DNA of 64,000 nucleotides, taken from NCBI GenBank assembly GCA_039519185.1, contig CM076847.1, forward strand, positions 45,852,916 through 45,916,915, given 5' to 3'. The stretch comes from Astragalus membranaceus (taxonomy: Eukaryota; Streptophyta; Magnoliopsida; Fabales; Fabaceae). Both the position numbers and the translations under genes were made by a program. Positions 33,188-45,299 of this stretch are shown piece after piece; position 1 is the stretch's first letter; every line of letters starts with the position of its first letter. The notes beneath the pieces are model-generated. The model had not been told where the DNA came from. It was given only the letters and a program-made list of their open reading frames with translations, and ran no database searches.

Positions 33188-36100
33188 ATCTAAAATGAAT
33201 ATCTTTGAGAATAATGATGCCAACGGTTCATATGTTAATTTTGATCACCCCGTTAACCAAGCTGAGGAGGATGTTGAGGATGACTGGGAAACTCCTCCAG
33301 AATTGATGAGAATGGTTGAACAAGAGGAAAAGGTCATTCAGGCACATGGGGAGTCCGTTGAGATAATTAACCTAGGCACAGAGGACAGCCAGAAGGAAGT
33401 GAGGGTGGGTACTTCAATGAAAGAAGGTGAGCGCAAGAAACTAATTGAACTCCTGCATGAATATGTTGATGTCTTCGCATGGACTTATCAAGATATGCCA
33501 GGTTTAGATACCGACATAGTGGTGCATAAGTTGCCAGTCAAGCCAGTATGTCTTCCGGTAAAGCAGAAACTGAGAAGAATGAAGCCAGAAATGTCTTTAA
33601 AGATCAGAGATGAAGTGAAAAAGCAGTTTGACGCTGGGTTCCTAGCAGTAGCCAAGTATCCGCATTGGGTTGCCAACATCGTGCCAGTTCCGAAAAAGGA
33701 TGGGAAAGTTAGAATGTGCGTTGATTACAGAGATCTGAACCGTGCTAGTCCCAAAGATGATTTTCCCCTGCCCCATATTGATGTCTTAGTGGATAGTACG
33801 GCGCAACATTCACTGTTCTCCTTCATGGATGGGTATTCAGGGTATAACCAGATCAAGATGGCTCCTGAGGATATGGAGAAGACAACTTTCACAACTCTTT
33901 GGGGAACATTCTGTTACAGGGTCATGCCATTCGGGTTGAAGAACGCCGGTGCTACCTATCAAAGGGCTATGGTCACATTTTTTCATGACATGATGCACAA
34001 AGAAATAGAGGTCTACGTGGACGATATGATCGCAAAGTCTAAAACGGACGAGGAGCACATTGTCAATTTGCAAAAGCTCTTCGAGCGGTTGAGAAAATTC
34101 AAACTCAGATTAAATCCTGACAAGTGTACCTTTGGCGTGCGATCAGGAACGTTGTTGGGGTTCATCGTCAGCCAAAAGGGGATAGAGGTCGATCCAGACA
34201 AGGTGCGTGCGATTCTTGAGATGCCAGTCCCTAAAACAGAAAAAGAGATTCGGGGTTTTCTCGGAAGACTAAACTACATCTCTAGGTTCATATTCCAGTT
34301 GACTGCCACTTGTGAACCAATCTTCAAACTTTTGTGCAAGAATCAAGAGACCAAGTGGAATGATGATTGTCAAGAAGCATTCGAAAAGATCAAAAAATAT
34401 CTTCAGAATCCACCTATCTTGACGCCTCCTGTACCCGGCAGACCTCTGATCCTGTACCTAACCGTGCTAGACAGCTCGATGGGTTGCATGTTAGGGCAAC
34501 ATGATGAATCTGGGAAGAAAGAGCATGCCATTTACTATTTGAGCAAGAAATTCACTGACTGTGAGACAAGGTACTCACTGCTAGAAAAGACTTGTTGTGC
34601 TTTAGCTTGGGCTGCTCATCGTTTGAGGCAGTACATGCTAAGTCACACTACTTGGTTGGTATCTAAAATGGATCCTATCAAGTATATCTTCGAGAAGCCC
34701 GCACTTACAGGGAGACTTGCCCGTTGGCAAATGCAGTTATCAGAATATGATCTCCTATATGTCACTCAGAAAGCAATTAAAGGTAGTGCGCTGCCCGAGT
34801 ACCTGGCACACCGGCCTGTTGAAGATTATCAGCCTATGCAGTATGACTTTCCTGATGAAGATATCATGGCTTTGTTTGAAGAAGGGAAATCCCCAGAAGA
34901 TGAAAGATGGAGAATGGTGTTCGATGGTGCCTCCAATATGTACGGGCACGGAGCCGGAGCAGTGCTGATTTCCCCTGATAATCGCTTCATCCCATTCACT
35001 GCCAGACTAAGCTTCTACGCCACTAATAATATCGCAGAGTATGAGGCATGTATTCTTGGTATCCAGGCAGCCATTGATTGGAAAGTTAAGAGACTTGATG
35101 TGTATGGTGATTCAGCTCTAGTAATTCACCAAGTGAACGGTGATTGGGAGACCAGGGACTCCAAGTTGATCCCTTACCGAGATTACATTCTAAAGCTGGT
35201 TGAGTTTTTTGAGGAAATCACATTCCAGCACCTTCCTCGCAATGAGAATCAGTTGGCTGATGCACTAGCCACTTTGTCTTCAATGTTTAATATCAGCTGC
35301 GACAAAAGCTTGACTCACATCGGGATTCAGCATCGAGATTTGCCAGCACATCATTATTGCATGGTCATCGAGGAAGAGTCTGATAACAAGCCCTGGTATT
35401 ATGACATCAAGCAGTACATCTTGAACAGAGAATACCCTCCTGGAGCGTCAGAGAATGACAAGAGAACCCTCAGAAGATTGTCAAGGAATTTCTTTTTGAG
35501 CGGTGAAGTTCTATACAAGAGAAATTATGACATGGTCCTTTTAAGGTGTGTGACAGAAGAAGAGGCAACAAAAATCATGAGAGAGGTCCATGAAGGCTCA
35601 TTTGGGGCTCATTCCAGTGGGCACACCATGGCAAGAAAAATATTAAGAGCTGGATATTATTGGTTGCAAATGGAATCAGATTGCTATAGTTTCGTAAGAA
35701 GATGTCACAAGTGTCAAATCTACGCTGATCATATTCATGTACTACCCGCTTCCCTAAATGTCTTGACCGCCTCTTGGCCATTCTCAATGTGGGGCATGGA
35801 CGTCATAGGTCCTATCGAGCCTAAGGCATCAAATGGGCATCGCTTCATCCCGGTCGCTATTGATTACTTCACCAAGTGGGTTGAAGCTGCTTCATATTCC
35901 AGCATTACCAGCTCTGTGGTTGTTAAGTTTGTAAAGAAAGATTTGATTTGCCGCTATGGGCTTCCGGATAAGATTATCACAGATAATGGCAGCAACTTGA
36001 ACAGTAAGATGATGAAAGAGTTATGCGAGGACTTCAAAATCCAACATCATAATTCTTCTCCATACCGTCCCAAGATGAATGGGGCAGTGGAAGCGGCCAA

Positions 36101-36641
36101 CAAGAATATCAAGAGGATTGTGCAAAAGATGGTAGTAACCTATAAAGATTGGCACGAGATGCTTCCTTTCGCCTTGCATGGGTATCGTACCTCAGTGCGT
36201 ACTTCAACTGGGGCAACCCCTTTCTCTTTGGTGTATGGGTCGGAAGCAGTCCTCCCCATTGAAGTTGAGATACCTTCTCTGCGGGTACTAATGGAAACCA
36301 AGTTGGAAGAAGCAGAATGGGTCCAAGCTCGTCTGGATCAGCTGAATCTCATTGAGGAGAAAAGAATTGCTGCCCTGTGTCATGGCCAGTTGTATCAACA
36401 AAGGATGAAGACAGCTTTCGACAAGAAGGTTCGTCCCCGAGAATTCAGCAAGGGAGACCTTGTGCTCAAAAAGATTCTGCCTATCCAGAGTGACCCCCGT
36501 GGGAAATGGACTCCTAGCTATGATGGACCATATGTGGTAAAGAAAGCCTTTTCTGGAGGAGCATTGATACTCACCAACATGGGTGGTGAAGAACTCAGAA
36601 ACCCAGTCAATTCAGATTCAGTCAAGAAATATTACGCCTGA
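33188..36641 (+). CDS. pol: Ogre-like polymerase: RT, RNase H, aRNase H, integrase
   Basis: Open without interruption. Counting from Met 33195: RT at about residues 110-350 (CVDYRDLNRASPKDDFPLPH, MPFGLKNAGATYQR, catalytic YVDDM); first RNase H at about 415-535, with Asp and Glu positions present but the usual final ADxL replaced by ALPEYLA; second RNase H at about 568-700 with FDGAS, AEYEA, GDSALV and ADALA, a complete DEDD-type set; integrase at about 800-1080 with an HHCC finger (CHKC), MDVIGP, TDNGS and the Glu in GAVEAANK. A C-terminal GPYVV segment resembles the integrase tail; no chromodomain is present. All catalytic motifs except the first RNase H look intact. Confidence 0.92.
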
Positions 36642-38401
36642 GAAAAATAAAAAGGAAAAAGAGAAAAATGAGCCAAGCAAGAATTAGCTCGCTAGGTTGA
36701 AAACCCGAAAGGGAGGCCTAGGAAAAAAAGAGCGACCCGGTGGACTGAAAACTCGCAAAGAGCGGTCCAGGCAAAAATTAGGGTCAGAAAGGTTGGACTG
36801 AAAAGTAAAAGAGGCAAGCAGCGTCTCCAAAAGCTTGGATAAAAGGGTGATCAAGGATATATGTATGGGTGATTGGCATCAACACTCCAAAGACGAAAAA
36901 CGCTCATAAGATCTGTTGCGTCCATTTTTCTTGCTTTTTCTTAGTTTCAAAGTTCTCAATGTACTCTTTTCAGTCGGTGCGACCTTTTGTGCGTTCGATT
37001 TCCATATGAATAAAAGTCCAAGCTCTTCACTCCGTCTGCTTATTGTTTTTGTCATTGCTTCCTTTTCATTTGTGCTTTAAAATGATGTTTTATGGTAGAT
37101 GATAAATGAATTATGAAAATGTGCATAAATCAGAGCATTAAACTCATTGCGAAACTTTTGAAAATCATGAGAAAAGAAATGATCTCTCAATCAAGTAAAT
37201 TCATAAAAGCCAAACAAAAGCACTGAGTGCGTCAAAATAATCCACAAAAAAGGCTGAAGCATGACCCTCACACCATTATGGACGATCATCGTGCCTCGTG
37301 GCGCAAGTCCTACGAGTTGGTTGAACCGGTGAAAGAAAAGCCAAAAAGAGCAAAAGAGCAGCAAAAATAAGAAGAAAAGAAAGGGAAAACAATAAAAAAG
37401 GGGATTAGAAAAAGAGAGCAAAAGAGCGATAAAACGAATAAAACTCATGCATTGCATTCATCAAACATAGACAAAAAAAATTCATGCAAGCAAGAAGAAG
37501 CTCCTGCATCACATCACATTCATCCCATCAAAAAGCAATCATGGCATTTGCATTGCATGCATTTGTTCATATCACTCGCAGGTACAAGGACGGATAAATA
37601 CTTCGGTGTTAATCCTCGCCCTCAGTTCCCAGAAAATGCTCCCTTAGTTCGGAGTTCAAATGTTTTTCAGTTCAGCGCTCAAGCGTGCATTGCAGTTTGG
37701 AGTTCAAAATCGCTCTCGTCAGAGTTCAACGCTCCCTTCTGTCCAGGTCTCACGTCGTGTACGAGCAACGCGATGGACCGCAGCCCCATGTGAGGTTCAA
37801 CGGAATAGTTGTATCAGCCTAAGATACAGTGGACGCCGTGCATTGATCAGTATATCAGTTCCGGAGCTGATAACGATCCCCCCGGTCGCTCGAAAAGGCC
37901 AACAGGAAGCGTGCTCCTCAAAGCCACGTACAAACTCGGATTCGTCAAGAGTCCGTTTAAGGATTACAGGTTTTAGGCAGCCTGGGCAATTTACTGCTTT
38001 CTGCACGCCAAGTGCCCATTTACCGCTTTCTGCACGCCAAGTGCCCATTTACCGCTTTCTGCACGCCAAGTGCCCGTTTACCGCTTTCTGCACGCCAAGT
38101 GCCCGTTTTACCTTTTTTGCCCGCACGTCAGTGTTCATTTACTGTTTTCACATCGACACGAAAGTGTCTACTCTTTATCTTCATTTTACCTCAGAATATG
38201 TTTCGGCCAATTCATATTCTTTGTTAAAATCCAAATAAAACAAAAAAAAATAAATAAAAAATAAATAAAAAGAGAAGGAAAAGGAAAAGAAAGCTCATGT
38301 TTCTCTAGGTAGACAAAATTGGTATAATTTCTGAATTCTTTATTTCCATTTTGCCTCGGAATATGTCTCGGCCAATTCATATTCCTTGTCAAAATCCAAA
38401 T
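36642..38401 (+). other. Ogre-like 3' untranslated region
   Basis: About 1.75 kb between polymerase and the 3' LTR with no plausible gene. It contains purine-rich phrases repeated with variations (36700-36800), A-rich runs, the 29-bp tandem array, and a duplication of about 66 bases (38170-38238 and 38340-38405) ending at the polypurine tract. Confidence 0.7.
37992..38110 (+). repeat. 29-bp tandem repeats upstream of the Ogre-like 3' LTR
   Basis: Four copies of a 29-base unit containing GCTTTCTGCACGCCAAGTGC, with the same position repeating at 37996, 38025, 38054 and 38083, plus a decayed fifth end. Copies differ at one or two positions. Tandem repeats in this region of Tat/Ogre elements are known sources of satellite DNA. 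Confidence 0.95.
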
Positions 38402-38414
38402 AAAGAGGGGCAGC
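38402..38414 (+). promoter_or_regulatory. Ogre-like polypurine tract
   Basis: AAAGAGGGGCAGC immediately precedes the 3' LTR and is the plus-strand DNA primer. Confidence 0.88.
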
Positions 38415-41377
38415 TGTTATACCCCAATTTTGTCCGTCTTCTTTTTCTAGTTTTAGTCGTTTATTTTACTTAAATCGTGTTTTGAAGTCGCGTGATTACG
38501 AGAATTATCAGTATGGCGTCTCAGTTACTAATCCGGGTCAATTTCAATGACCCTGTTCGACTAAATCGAAATACCGTTGTTTTAAATTAGGCATGCACGC
38601 GAAGGATTGATCGTTTCGTGCGTTCTTCAATTTAATCTTCGTATTTGGGATTTAGTCGAACCTAATTGGGACTAACAAAGTCATTTTTCTCGCGATTGGG
38701 CTTGTCGTTTCAATTTGGGCTTAAGAATGCAATTCCAAGTTAATTTTTAGCGTTTTTAGTTAACAGGCCCATTTTTCTATTTTTGGGCCTCGTTTTAGCG
38801 TATTTGTTTAGTCCGGCCCATTCTCGTCTTTGTATTTGGCCCGACTCCTTTTTCTTGTTATTAATCTTATTTTGTTTATATAATTTATTTAAGCAATATA
38901 GTATCAAAAAAATGTCAAAAAAAAAATCTATTTAATTGTTATTACAGTATAGAAGTGTCTAAGATGTCCAAATGTCCATAAAATACAAAAAAATTACATC
39001 AAAAAAAGGCCCAAATAGCCAGATCCAAAAATGTAAATAATAATAGGCAGCAGCAGCAGATTTAGGGTTTCCAGCAGCTGCTCCCCAAGCTGCTGGGCCT
39101 GGGTCGATCCGTTCCAAAACAAGGAAAAAAAAACAGCTAATTCAAATTAGCAGCTAAAAAAGAAGGGGGAGGCTGAGTCAGTCCTGAGTCAGCTACTAGC
39201 TGTCCAGGAGACAACGCAATTAACCAGAGAATCAAGAAATTAATTTTCGGTTCCAGAAATTGCTATAAAATGCTAATCCGAAAACCAAATCAGGGACAGA
39301 CAGAAATTCACACAGAAAAATCCATACGAAATTTAGAGATATTCAGGGTAAAGAAGCGTCAAAAATCCAGAAACATAAACAGTCAAACAGAGTAGAAGCA
39401 GTAGCAGTGAGGCAATAGTGAGCAGAACAATTCGGTAACCACATAAGAAGAGACCAAACAGAGGCTGGAAAAAGAGGTTGGTGTTCCTGGAAATTTCGTT
39501 TTTATTAAGTTTAGTGCATAAAAGGTTTTAGCTGCTCAACTAATAAACTAACAAGCTGGGACTAGTAGCAACCCCGATCAAAACAATGCATATATGTTTT
39601 TTTTTTTAAAAAAAAAGGGGAAATCAAATGTAGTAAGTTTTAGTTTTGCTGTCCGTAAATAAGATCCTAAATTAGTACTGTGTATATGAGTTAGCAAATC
39701 ATGAACACATTAGGTTTTTTTTAAGTCAGTATTGTATAGAATATATTTAATTTGAGACAAATCAAAAAATAAGAAAAGCAGAAACAGACATATGAAGGAG
39801 CAGATAAGAAAAATATATATAAAAAAAAAAGAGAGAACCGAAACCTTGCCTGCTAGTTCCGGCCACCGTAGACGGTGGCCGTCCGCCTCAAACCGCCGTC
39901 ATCCTCCCCCTCTAGGTAGCCTTGGAAACCGAACCAGAAGCAAATGACCACCGTACGGTGGTCATCTCCGCCGTTATCCCCTTCGCGTCGCCGTATGATT
40001 CGTCGACACCATCGCACGTGACCGGAGATGGTCCGACCTGACCTCCTCCCTCCACCGTAACCGTCACCACCATCGTTGAACCAAGCCTTTTCTGTCGTCG
40101 CCGCTAGAGACACCCCCTCTCGTTTGATCTCTGCCCGATCCCCTCACCGTCGCCGTCAACGGCGCGCCTTGAGCCGTGGCCGTATGCTCCGCTTCCTCTC
40201 CCTTCAACGCCGTCCATCACCTTCGCCGTAAACCTCGCCACCGCGTCCTCCCTCTTCTTCTTCTCTCCTCCCCCATTTTCGTTCTCTCCTTCTCTCTCCC
40301 TCTCTCTTCGAAAATTCTTCTTTCTCTCTCCAAACAAAATTAGGGTTCTGATCTCATTCCCTTTATACCTCTTCCCAATTGCCATTTTATTTTATTTTAA
40401 TTTTATTTTTATTATCAGAATACTATTAACACCCCCTTCAATTCATGCGCGCACCCTCCCTCACTTAAGCCCAGCTTCGCATTCTGGGCCCTCCAATGCG
40501 AACTGGGCTTCCTTTTTACACCTGCTATTAATTATACAACCCCTTGCGACTAATAATACCCTATTTTACCATTTCACCCCCCTTTCTCGTTTTTTTAATT
40601 TAATTTAATTCTCTTCAAGACAAAATAGTTTCTCATAAATCAAAAACTTTGTTAATAGTCTTGTAAAGCCTTTGCTTGCATGATTATTAATAATGAGGTA
40701 CTAGTGCTGATCACTTGGAGCTTTTGCTCAACTGATCATCATGAATGCCTGAATTTTCCTAAAGAGTTTCACTAAATCAAAAAAACTTTGTTTATAGTCT
40801 TGTGAAGCCTTTGCTTGCATGATTATTAACAATGGAGCGCTAGTGGTGACCACTTGGAGCCCTTGCTCAATTGATCATCATGAAAGCTTGATTTTCACAA
40901 TTAAACAAGATAAAAAACAAAAAAAAAAATTCAGGACAAGCGAGAACTACGTAGCTTTGAATTCTCCATCGCACCGGGAGATACGTAGGAGCGGGCCATG
41001 TCCCGTCAAACACTTCTTTCTAAAAACCCTTTTTTCCTCCTTTCTCGCCAAAAATAAAAAAAATTTATTAAGTTCTTTAATTGATTTTTCAATAAGAATT
41101 AGAGAGGCAAAATTAAATATTTTCAGGTCGACATATAAAAGCCACACATTTAATTAAAGGTTCCCTCTCAGTAGAGAGGACGTGTGGGGTGCTAACACCT
41201 TCCCCGCGCGTAACCGACCCCCGAACCCTCTTCTCTAGTTTCGCAAGACCACTCGCTTTCCAATAAAAGGTTTTCCTAATATTTTCCTTAATAAATATTG
41301 GTGGCGGCTTCATTTGTTTTTTAGAAAAGTTGTAAACGAGGAAGGTTCTCCCTCGGGGGCTTTTTTCGGGCGCAACA
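38415..41377 (+). repeat. Ogre-like 3' LTR
   Basis: 2,963 bases, collinear with the 5' LTR. It lacks the segment of about 68 bases present near 27275-27343, the junction lying between two AAATT phrases as in a slippage deletion. Scattered substitutions suggest an age of roughly one to two percent divergence, judged by eye only. Confidence 0.93.
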
Positions 41378-41672
41378 GTCCACTAACGCTGTTATTTTTA
41401 AAGGTATTTTGCAGGGGCCAAAATTGATTAATGTGTATTTTGCAGGGGCCAAAATGGATTAATGTGTATTTTGCAGGGGCCAAAATGACCTTTAATGTGT
41501 ATTTACAGGGGCCAAAATGAGGGTTAAAAATAACAGCGTTAGGGGACCACTAACAGTGAGGGCTTAACTGAACAACTAACTATTTTGCAGGGGCTTATTT
41601 AAAGTTTTTTATTTTGTAGGGGGCAAAATGGATTAATGTGTATTTTGCAGGGGCCAAAATGACCTTTAAGCC
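41378..41672. repeat. MITE right part: inverted repeat and internal palindrome
   Basis: It starts with the second GTCCA target copy. It carries four phrases of the form TTTGCAGGGGCCAAAATG and a palindrome (TAACGCTGTTATTTTTA near 41384 against its complement near 41527). The terminal 130 bases mirror the left arm. Confidence 0.85.
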
Positions 41673-41681
41673 TTTTAAAAA

Positions 41682-41695
41682 TTAGGGATGTTACA
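41682..41695 (-). repeat. Element B left LTR, terminal 14 bases
   Basis: TTAGGGATGTTACA completes the LTR that breaks off at 25232. The identical end occurs at 47581-47594. The complement of the polypurine tract follows at 41696-41715. Confidence 0.9.
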
Positions 41696-41743
41696 ATCAC
41701 CCCAACTTTTAAAATTTTGTCTTCAAAATTGAAAAGACATACC

Positions 41744-43307
41744 TCAATGGAATAGATATGGATATCGTGTCCGCATGTCATCTTCCAACTCCCAGGTAGC
41801 CTCTTCGATCGAGAAGCCATCCCAGACCATGCACTTTGACAATGGGAATAGTCCTAGTCTGTTGCGTCTTCTCACCACGCTCCAGGATGTAGCTAGGATA
41901 AGGTTGGATTGATAAATCCGGTCGAAGGTCAATTGTGTCAATATTCAGTGGCTGATCCGGATCGGGAACATACTTCCTCAATTGAGAGACATGAAAAACA
42001 TCATGAAGATTTGATAAGGCCGGAGACAAGGCAAGACGATAGGCAACTGGCCCAATACGCTCGATGATTTGGAATGGTCCAACATATCGAGGACTGAGCT
42101 TCTTTGCTCGCAAGGCTCTACCGGTACCTATGGTTGGGGATACCCTCAAGAACGCATGATCACCAACTTCAAATTCCAACGGTCTCCTCCGATTGTCAAC
42201 ATAGCTCTTTTGCCGACTCTGAGCAACCTTCATTCTTTCTTGAATCAGTCTAATCTTCTCGGTAGTTTCACGAACCATATCGGGTCCCAAAAATTTATCT
42301 TCACCTATCTCCCACCAACACAAAGGAGTTCTACACTTCCTCCCATAAAGTGCTTCAAACGGTGCCATTCCAATGCTGGAGTGGTAACTGTTGTTGTAGG
42401 CGAACTCTACTAATGGGAGATGATCCTCCCATTTTCTTCCGCATTCGAGCACACAAGCCCGAAGCATGTCCTCAAGAGTCAGAATAGTCCTCTCTGTTTG
42501 ACCATCAGTCTGAGGATGATAAGCAGTGCTAACCCACACTCTTGTTCCTAAGGCTTCGTTCAGTGCTTTCCAAAATCTGGATGTGAACTTAGGATCTCGG
42601 TCAGACACAATACTAGTCGGGACCCCATGTAGCCTTATGATGTTCCTTACATACTCCTCCGCTAGCTTGGAAACTTTGTAATTCGAGCGGACAGGAATAA
42701 AGTGAGCGGATTTAGTCAATCGGTCCACCACTACCCAAATGGAATCATTACCGGCTCGCGACCTCAGCAAACCCATAACAAAATCCATCGAGATATCTTC
42801 CCATTTCCAAACTGGCACATCAAGTGGTTGCAGTTAACCAGCAGGTCGTTGGTGCTCTGCTTTAACCTTTTGACAGGTTAAGCATCGAGATACAAACTCA
42901 GCAACATCAGCTTTCATTCTAGGCCACCAACACATCTGCTTTAAATCCCGGTACATCTTGGTGGATCCAGGATGTACAGAATACTGACTCCTATGAGCTT
43001 CCTTTAATACCTGCCTCTTGATGTCTTCATCATTGGGTACACAAATCCTACCATTGAAACAGATAATACCATCACTGTCTTCGGTGAAGTTTGGCAATCC
43101 TTTCAGAGATTGTAGTTTCACATCAACTTCTTGAGCTACACGAATCTGATCTCTCAATACACTGGTGACCCGAATATGTCGTATCACTAATCGGCCCCTT
43201 TTCCTTGTCACCTTGAGATTCAAGTCTCTAAAAGACTCCAACAATGCCATTTCATAAACCATTAGCTCTGTGGTGTGGAGAGACTTTCTGCTTAACGCAT
43301 CTGCCAC
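41744..43307 (-). pseudogene. Element B integrase with chromodomain, broken
   Basis: Minus strand. The zinc finger (HPGSTK, then CLTCQKVKAEHQ) lies at 42834-43000 and is cut from the core by an in-frame TAA at 42834-42836. The core (41890-42830) has the catalytic set: Asp in MDFVMGL, Asp in SDRDPKF and Glu in GQTERT. GPFQIIERIGPVAYRL and FHVSQLRKYVPDP follow. The chromodomain starts (TIPIVKV) and after a frame change near 41860 ends with EEATWELEDDMRTRYP, the Tekay/Del signature. Such a chromodomain directs integration to marked chromatin. Confidence 0.9.
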
Positions 43308-44556
43308 AACATTAGCCTTTCCAGGATGTTACTTTAACTCGAAGTCATAATCCTTCAGAAATTCAATCCACCTTCTCTGTCTGTTATTCAGCTCCTTCTA
43401 ATCAAACAGATATTTTAAGCTCTTGTGATCACTAAAAACTTCAAAACGAAGACCATAAAGGTAATGTCTCCAAATCTTTAGTGCAAACACAATAGCCGCC
43501 AACTCTAAGTCATGAGTTGGGTAATTTTGTTCATGAGTTCTTCAATTGCCTGGATGCATAGGCCACAACATGTTGATTCTGCATAAGAACACACCCTAAA
43601 CCCTTCCCAGATGCGTCACTGTAAATCTGGAATCCCAACGACGGATCTGGAAGAATCAGGATTGGAGCAGAAGTTAACTGAACTTTCAATTCAAGGAAAC
43701 ATTCCTCACAATCAGTATCCCATGTAAACGGCTGATCCTTGCGAGTCAAACGGGTAAGTGGGAGAACTAACTGTGAGAAGCCTTGGATAAATCTCCTATA
43801 ATAGCATGCTAGTCCCAAGAAGCTTCTAATTTCTATTACTGAGGTTGGTCGTTCCCAATTTAACACAGCTTCCACTTTGTTAGGATCGACTGCTACTCCC
43901 TCCTGGGAAATCACATGACCCAAGAACTTTACTTCCGACATCCAGAAATCACACTTCGACGGCTTTGCATATAACTTCTTTTCTCGGAGTACATTCAAAA
44001 CAAAGCGGATATGTTGAGCATGCTCCTCAATTGTCCTTGAATATACCAAGATGTCATCTATGAAGACAACCACAAACTGATCCAGGTAGGAATGAAAAAC
44101 TCGATTCATGTAGTCCATGAATACCGCTGGAGCATTAGTTAGACCGAAAGGCATCACTACAAACTCATAGTGTCCATATCGATTACAGAAAGTGGTCTTC
44201 GGAATATCTAAGGCTCTTACTTTGATTTGATGATATCCCGATCTTAGATCAATTTTGGAGAATACTGCAGCACCTCGAAGTTGATCAAGCAATTCATCTA
44301 TCCTTGGTAATAGATACTTATTCTTGATGGTAATTTTGTTCAATTGACGATAGTCAATACATAATCTCATGCTTCCGTCCTTCTTGACTAGCAATACTGG
44401 AGCACCCCATGGAGATGCACTCGGTCGAATAAACTTCTTGGAATTTAATTCCTCAAGTTGGGATTTTAGTTCCTTTTGTTCAAGAGGAGACATCCTGTAA
44501 GGTGCAATAGATATTGGCCCTGTACCCGGCGCCAAATCTATAGAGAACTCTACCTC
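43308..44556 (-). pseudogene. Element B reverse transcriptase and RNase H, broken
   Basis: RT at 43900-44535: MRLCIDYRQLNK, MPFGLTNAPAVF and FIDDILVYS. RNase H begins YSDASGKGLGCVL (about 43600). A one-base frame change near 43540 and stops at the positions after YLF and before HPGKANVVADALSRK interrupt the rest. The motifs are otherwise well kept, and the RT is close in sequence to that of element A. Confidence 0.9.
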
Positions 44557-45142
44557 TCATTCCGGAGGTAAAGAGGAAACTTCCTCAGGAAAAACATCTA
44601 AGAATTCATTAACAACCTGGACACACGATAAATTCAATCCAAGAAAAGCTTTCGCACCTTGAAATAGAGATTGGCTGGCTGAAGTGAAGGAAATAACACT
44701 ATCAGTTGAAGGCAGGGAATGTTCCACCACAGTGATGCTTTCCATAGTTAGAACATCTTCTGACCTTTGAAGAATCGAAGAATTGCACCTGCTTTTCCTT
44801 TGATGAAATTATCTTAGGATTTTGCATTCGGAGTTGATAATTCAACCACCTTCTTTCCTTTCCAGTACTCTCTTTGAGATCATCCTCGGCGACATAGGCT
44901 GGTTGCTCTAAGGCAGCATAATTGGTGAGAGTATAAGAACTGAGACCCTGAGTCATATAAGCACAAAGGACCATCTTATACATCTGCATCCTCCATTCCT
45001 CATTCGGAGCATACTTTACCACTTGGTAAAACTGAGACAACTTCTCAAACTTAGCGATGTATTCATCTACCGTCATGTCACCTTTTGTGAGGATGCACCG
45101 GTTGGAGATTCCGGTCATCGTTGAGGATTGCGTCTTGATCAT
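44557..45142 (-). pseudogene. Element B gag fragment fused to the post-protease linker
   Basis: Gag begins abruptly with sequence equivalent to the middle of gag (MTVDEYIAKFEKLSQ) only about 140 bases from the primer site. The zinc knuckle is cut after CSNYGKHHCGG and joins directly to FLDVFPEEVSSLPPE, which normally follows protease. The whole protease is therefore deleted, unlike in element A. Confidence 0.82.
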
Positions 45143-45285
45143 CCCGGCACAATTCCGCTTATGATGCAGTAAGTATTGAGTTGATCAGGCTCAACCTCTC
45201 TTAGCATCACAAGTATAATTATAACAAGGACTAACAAGGAATCGACTCAACCCAAAACTAATACTAAGTCCGACTAGGTCGAATT

Positions 45286-45298
45286 GCTCTGATACCAA
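45286..45298 (-). promoter_or_regulatory. Element B primer binding site (initiator Met tRNA)
   Basis: The complement of GCTCTGATACCA next to the LTR start at 45300; the same site as in element A. Confidence 0.88.
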
Positions 45299-45299
45299 T

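Larger units (their letters stand above)
25363..41377 (+). mobile_element. Ogre-like Tat-lineage Ty3/gypsy retrotransposon, 16 kb, full-length
   Basis: The 5' LTR is 25363-28382 and the 3' LTR 38415-41377, both TGTTATACCCC to GGGCGCAACA, with 5-base flanking duplications GTCCA (25358-25362 and 41378-41382). Order: primer site, 1.1-kb leader, gag, protease with G-patch, intron, RT, first RNase H, second (archaeal-type) RNase H, integrase, long 3' region with 29-bp tandem repeats, polypurine tract. Dual RNase H is the mark of the Tat lineage, and an intron between protease and RT is known from Ogre elements. LTRs differ by roughly one to two percent by eye plus an indel of about 68 bases. Two frame changes in gag-protease suggest it is not active as it stands. 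Confidence 0.93.
25233..41672. mobile_element. Mutator-type foldback MITE, split by the Ogre-like element
   Basis: Without the inserted retrotransposon this is about 420 bp. Its termini GGCTTAAAGGTCATTTTGGC (25233) and the reverse complement (ending 41672) are near-perfect inverted repeats of at least 130 bases. It is flanked by the 9-base duplication TTTTAAAAA (25224-25232 and 41673-41681). Removing one copy restores exactly the sequence of the uninterrupted right LTR of B near 47570. Nine-base duplications and long inverted repeats are typical of the Mutator superfamily. There is no coding capacity. Confidence 0.9.

Noticed and set aside
37452..38264. Frames of 60-190 codons after the Ogre-like polymerase
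   Set aside because: They depend on the 29-bp tandem repeats and 3' untranslated sequence; three frames are open at once because the unit lacks stops.
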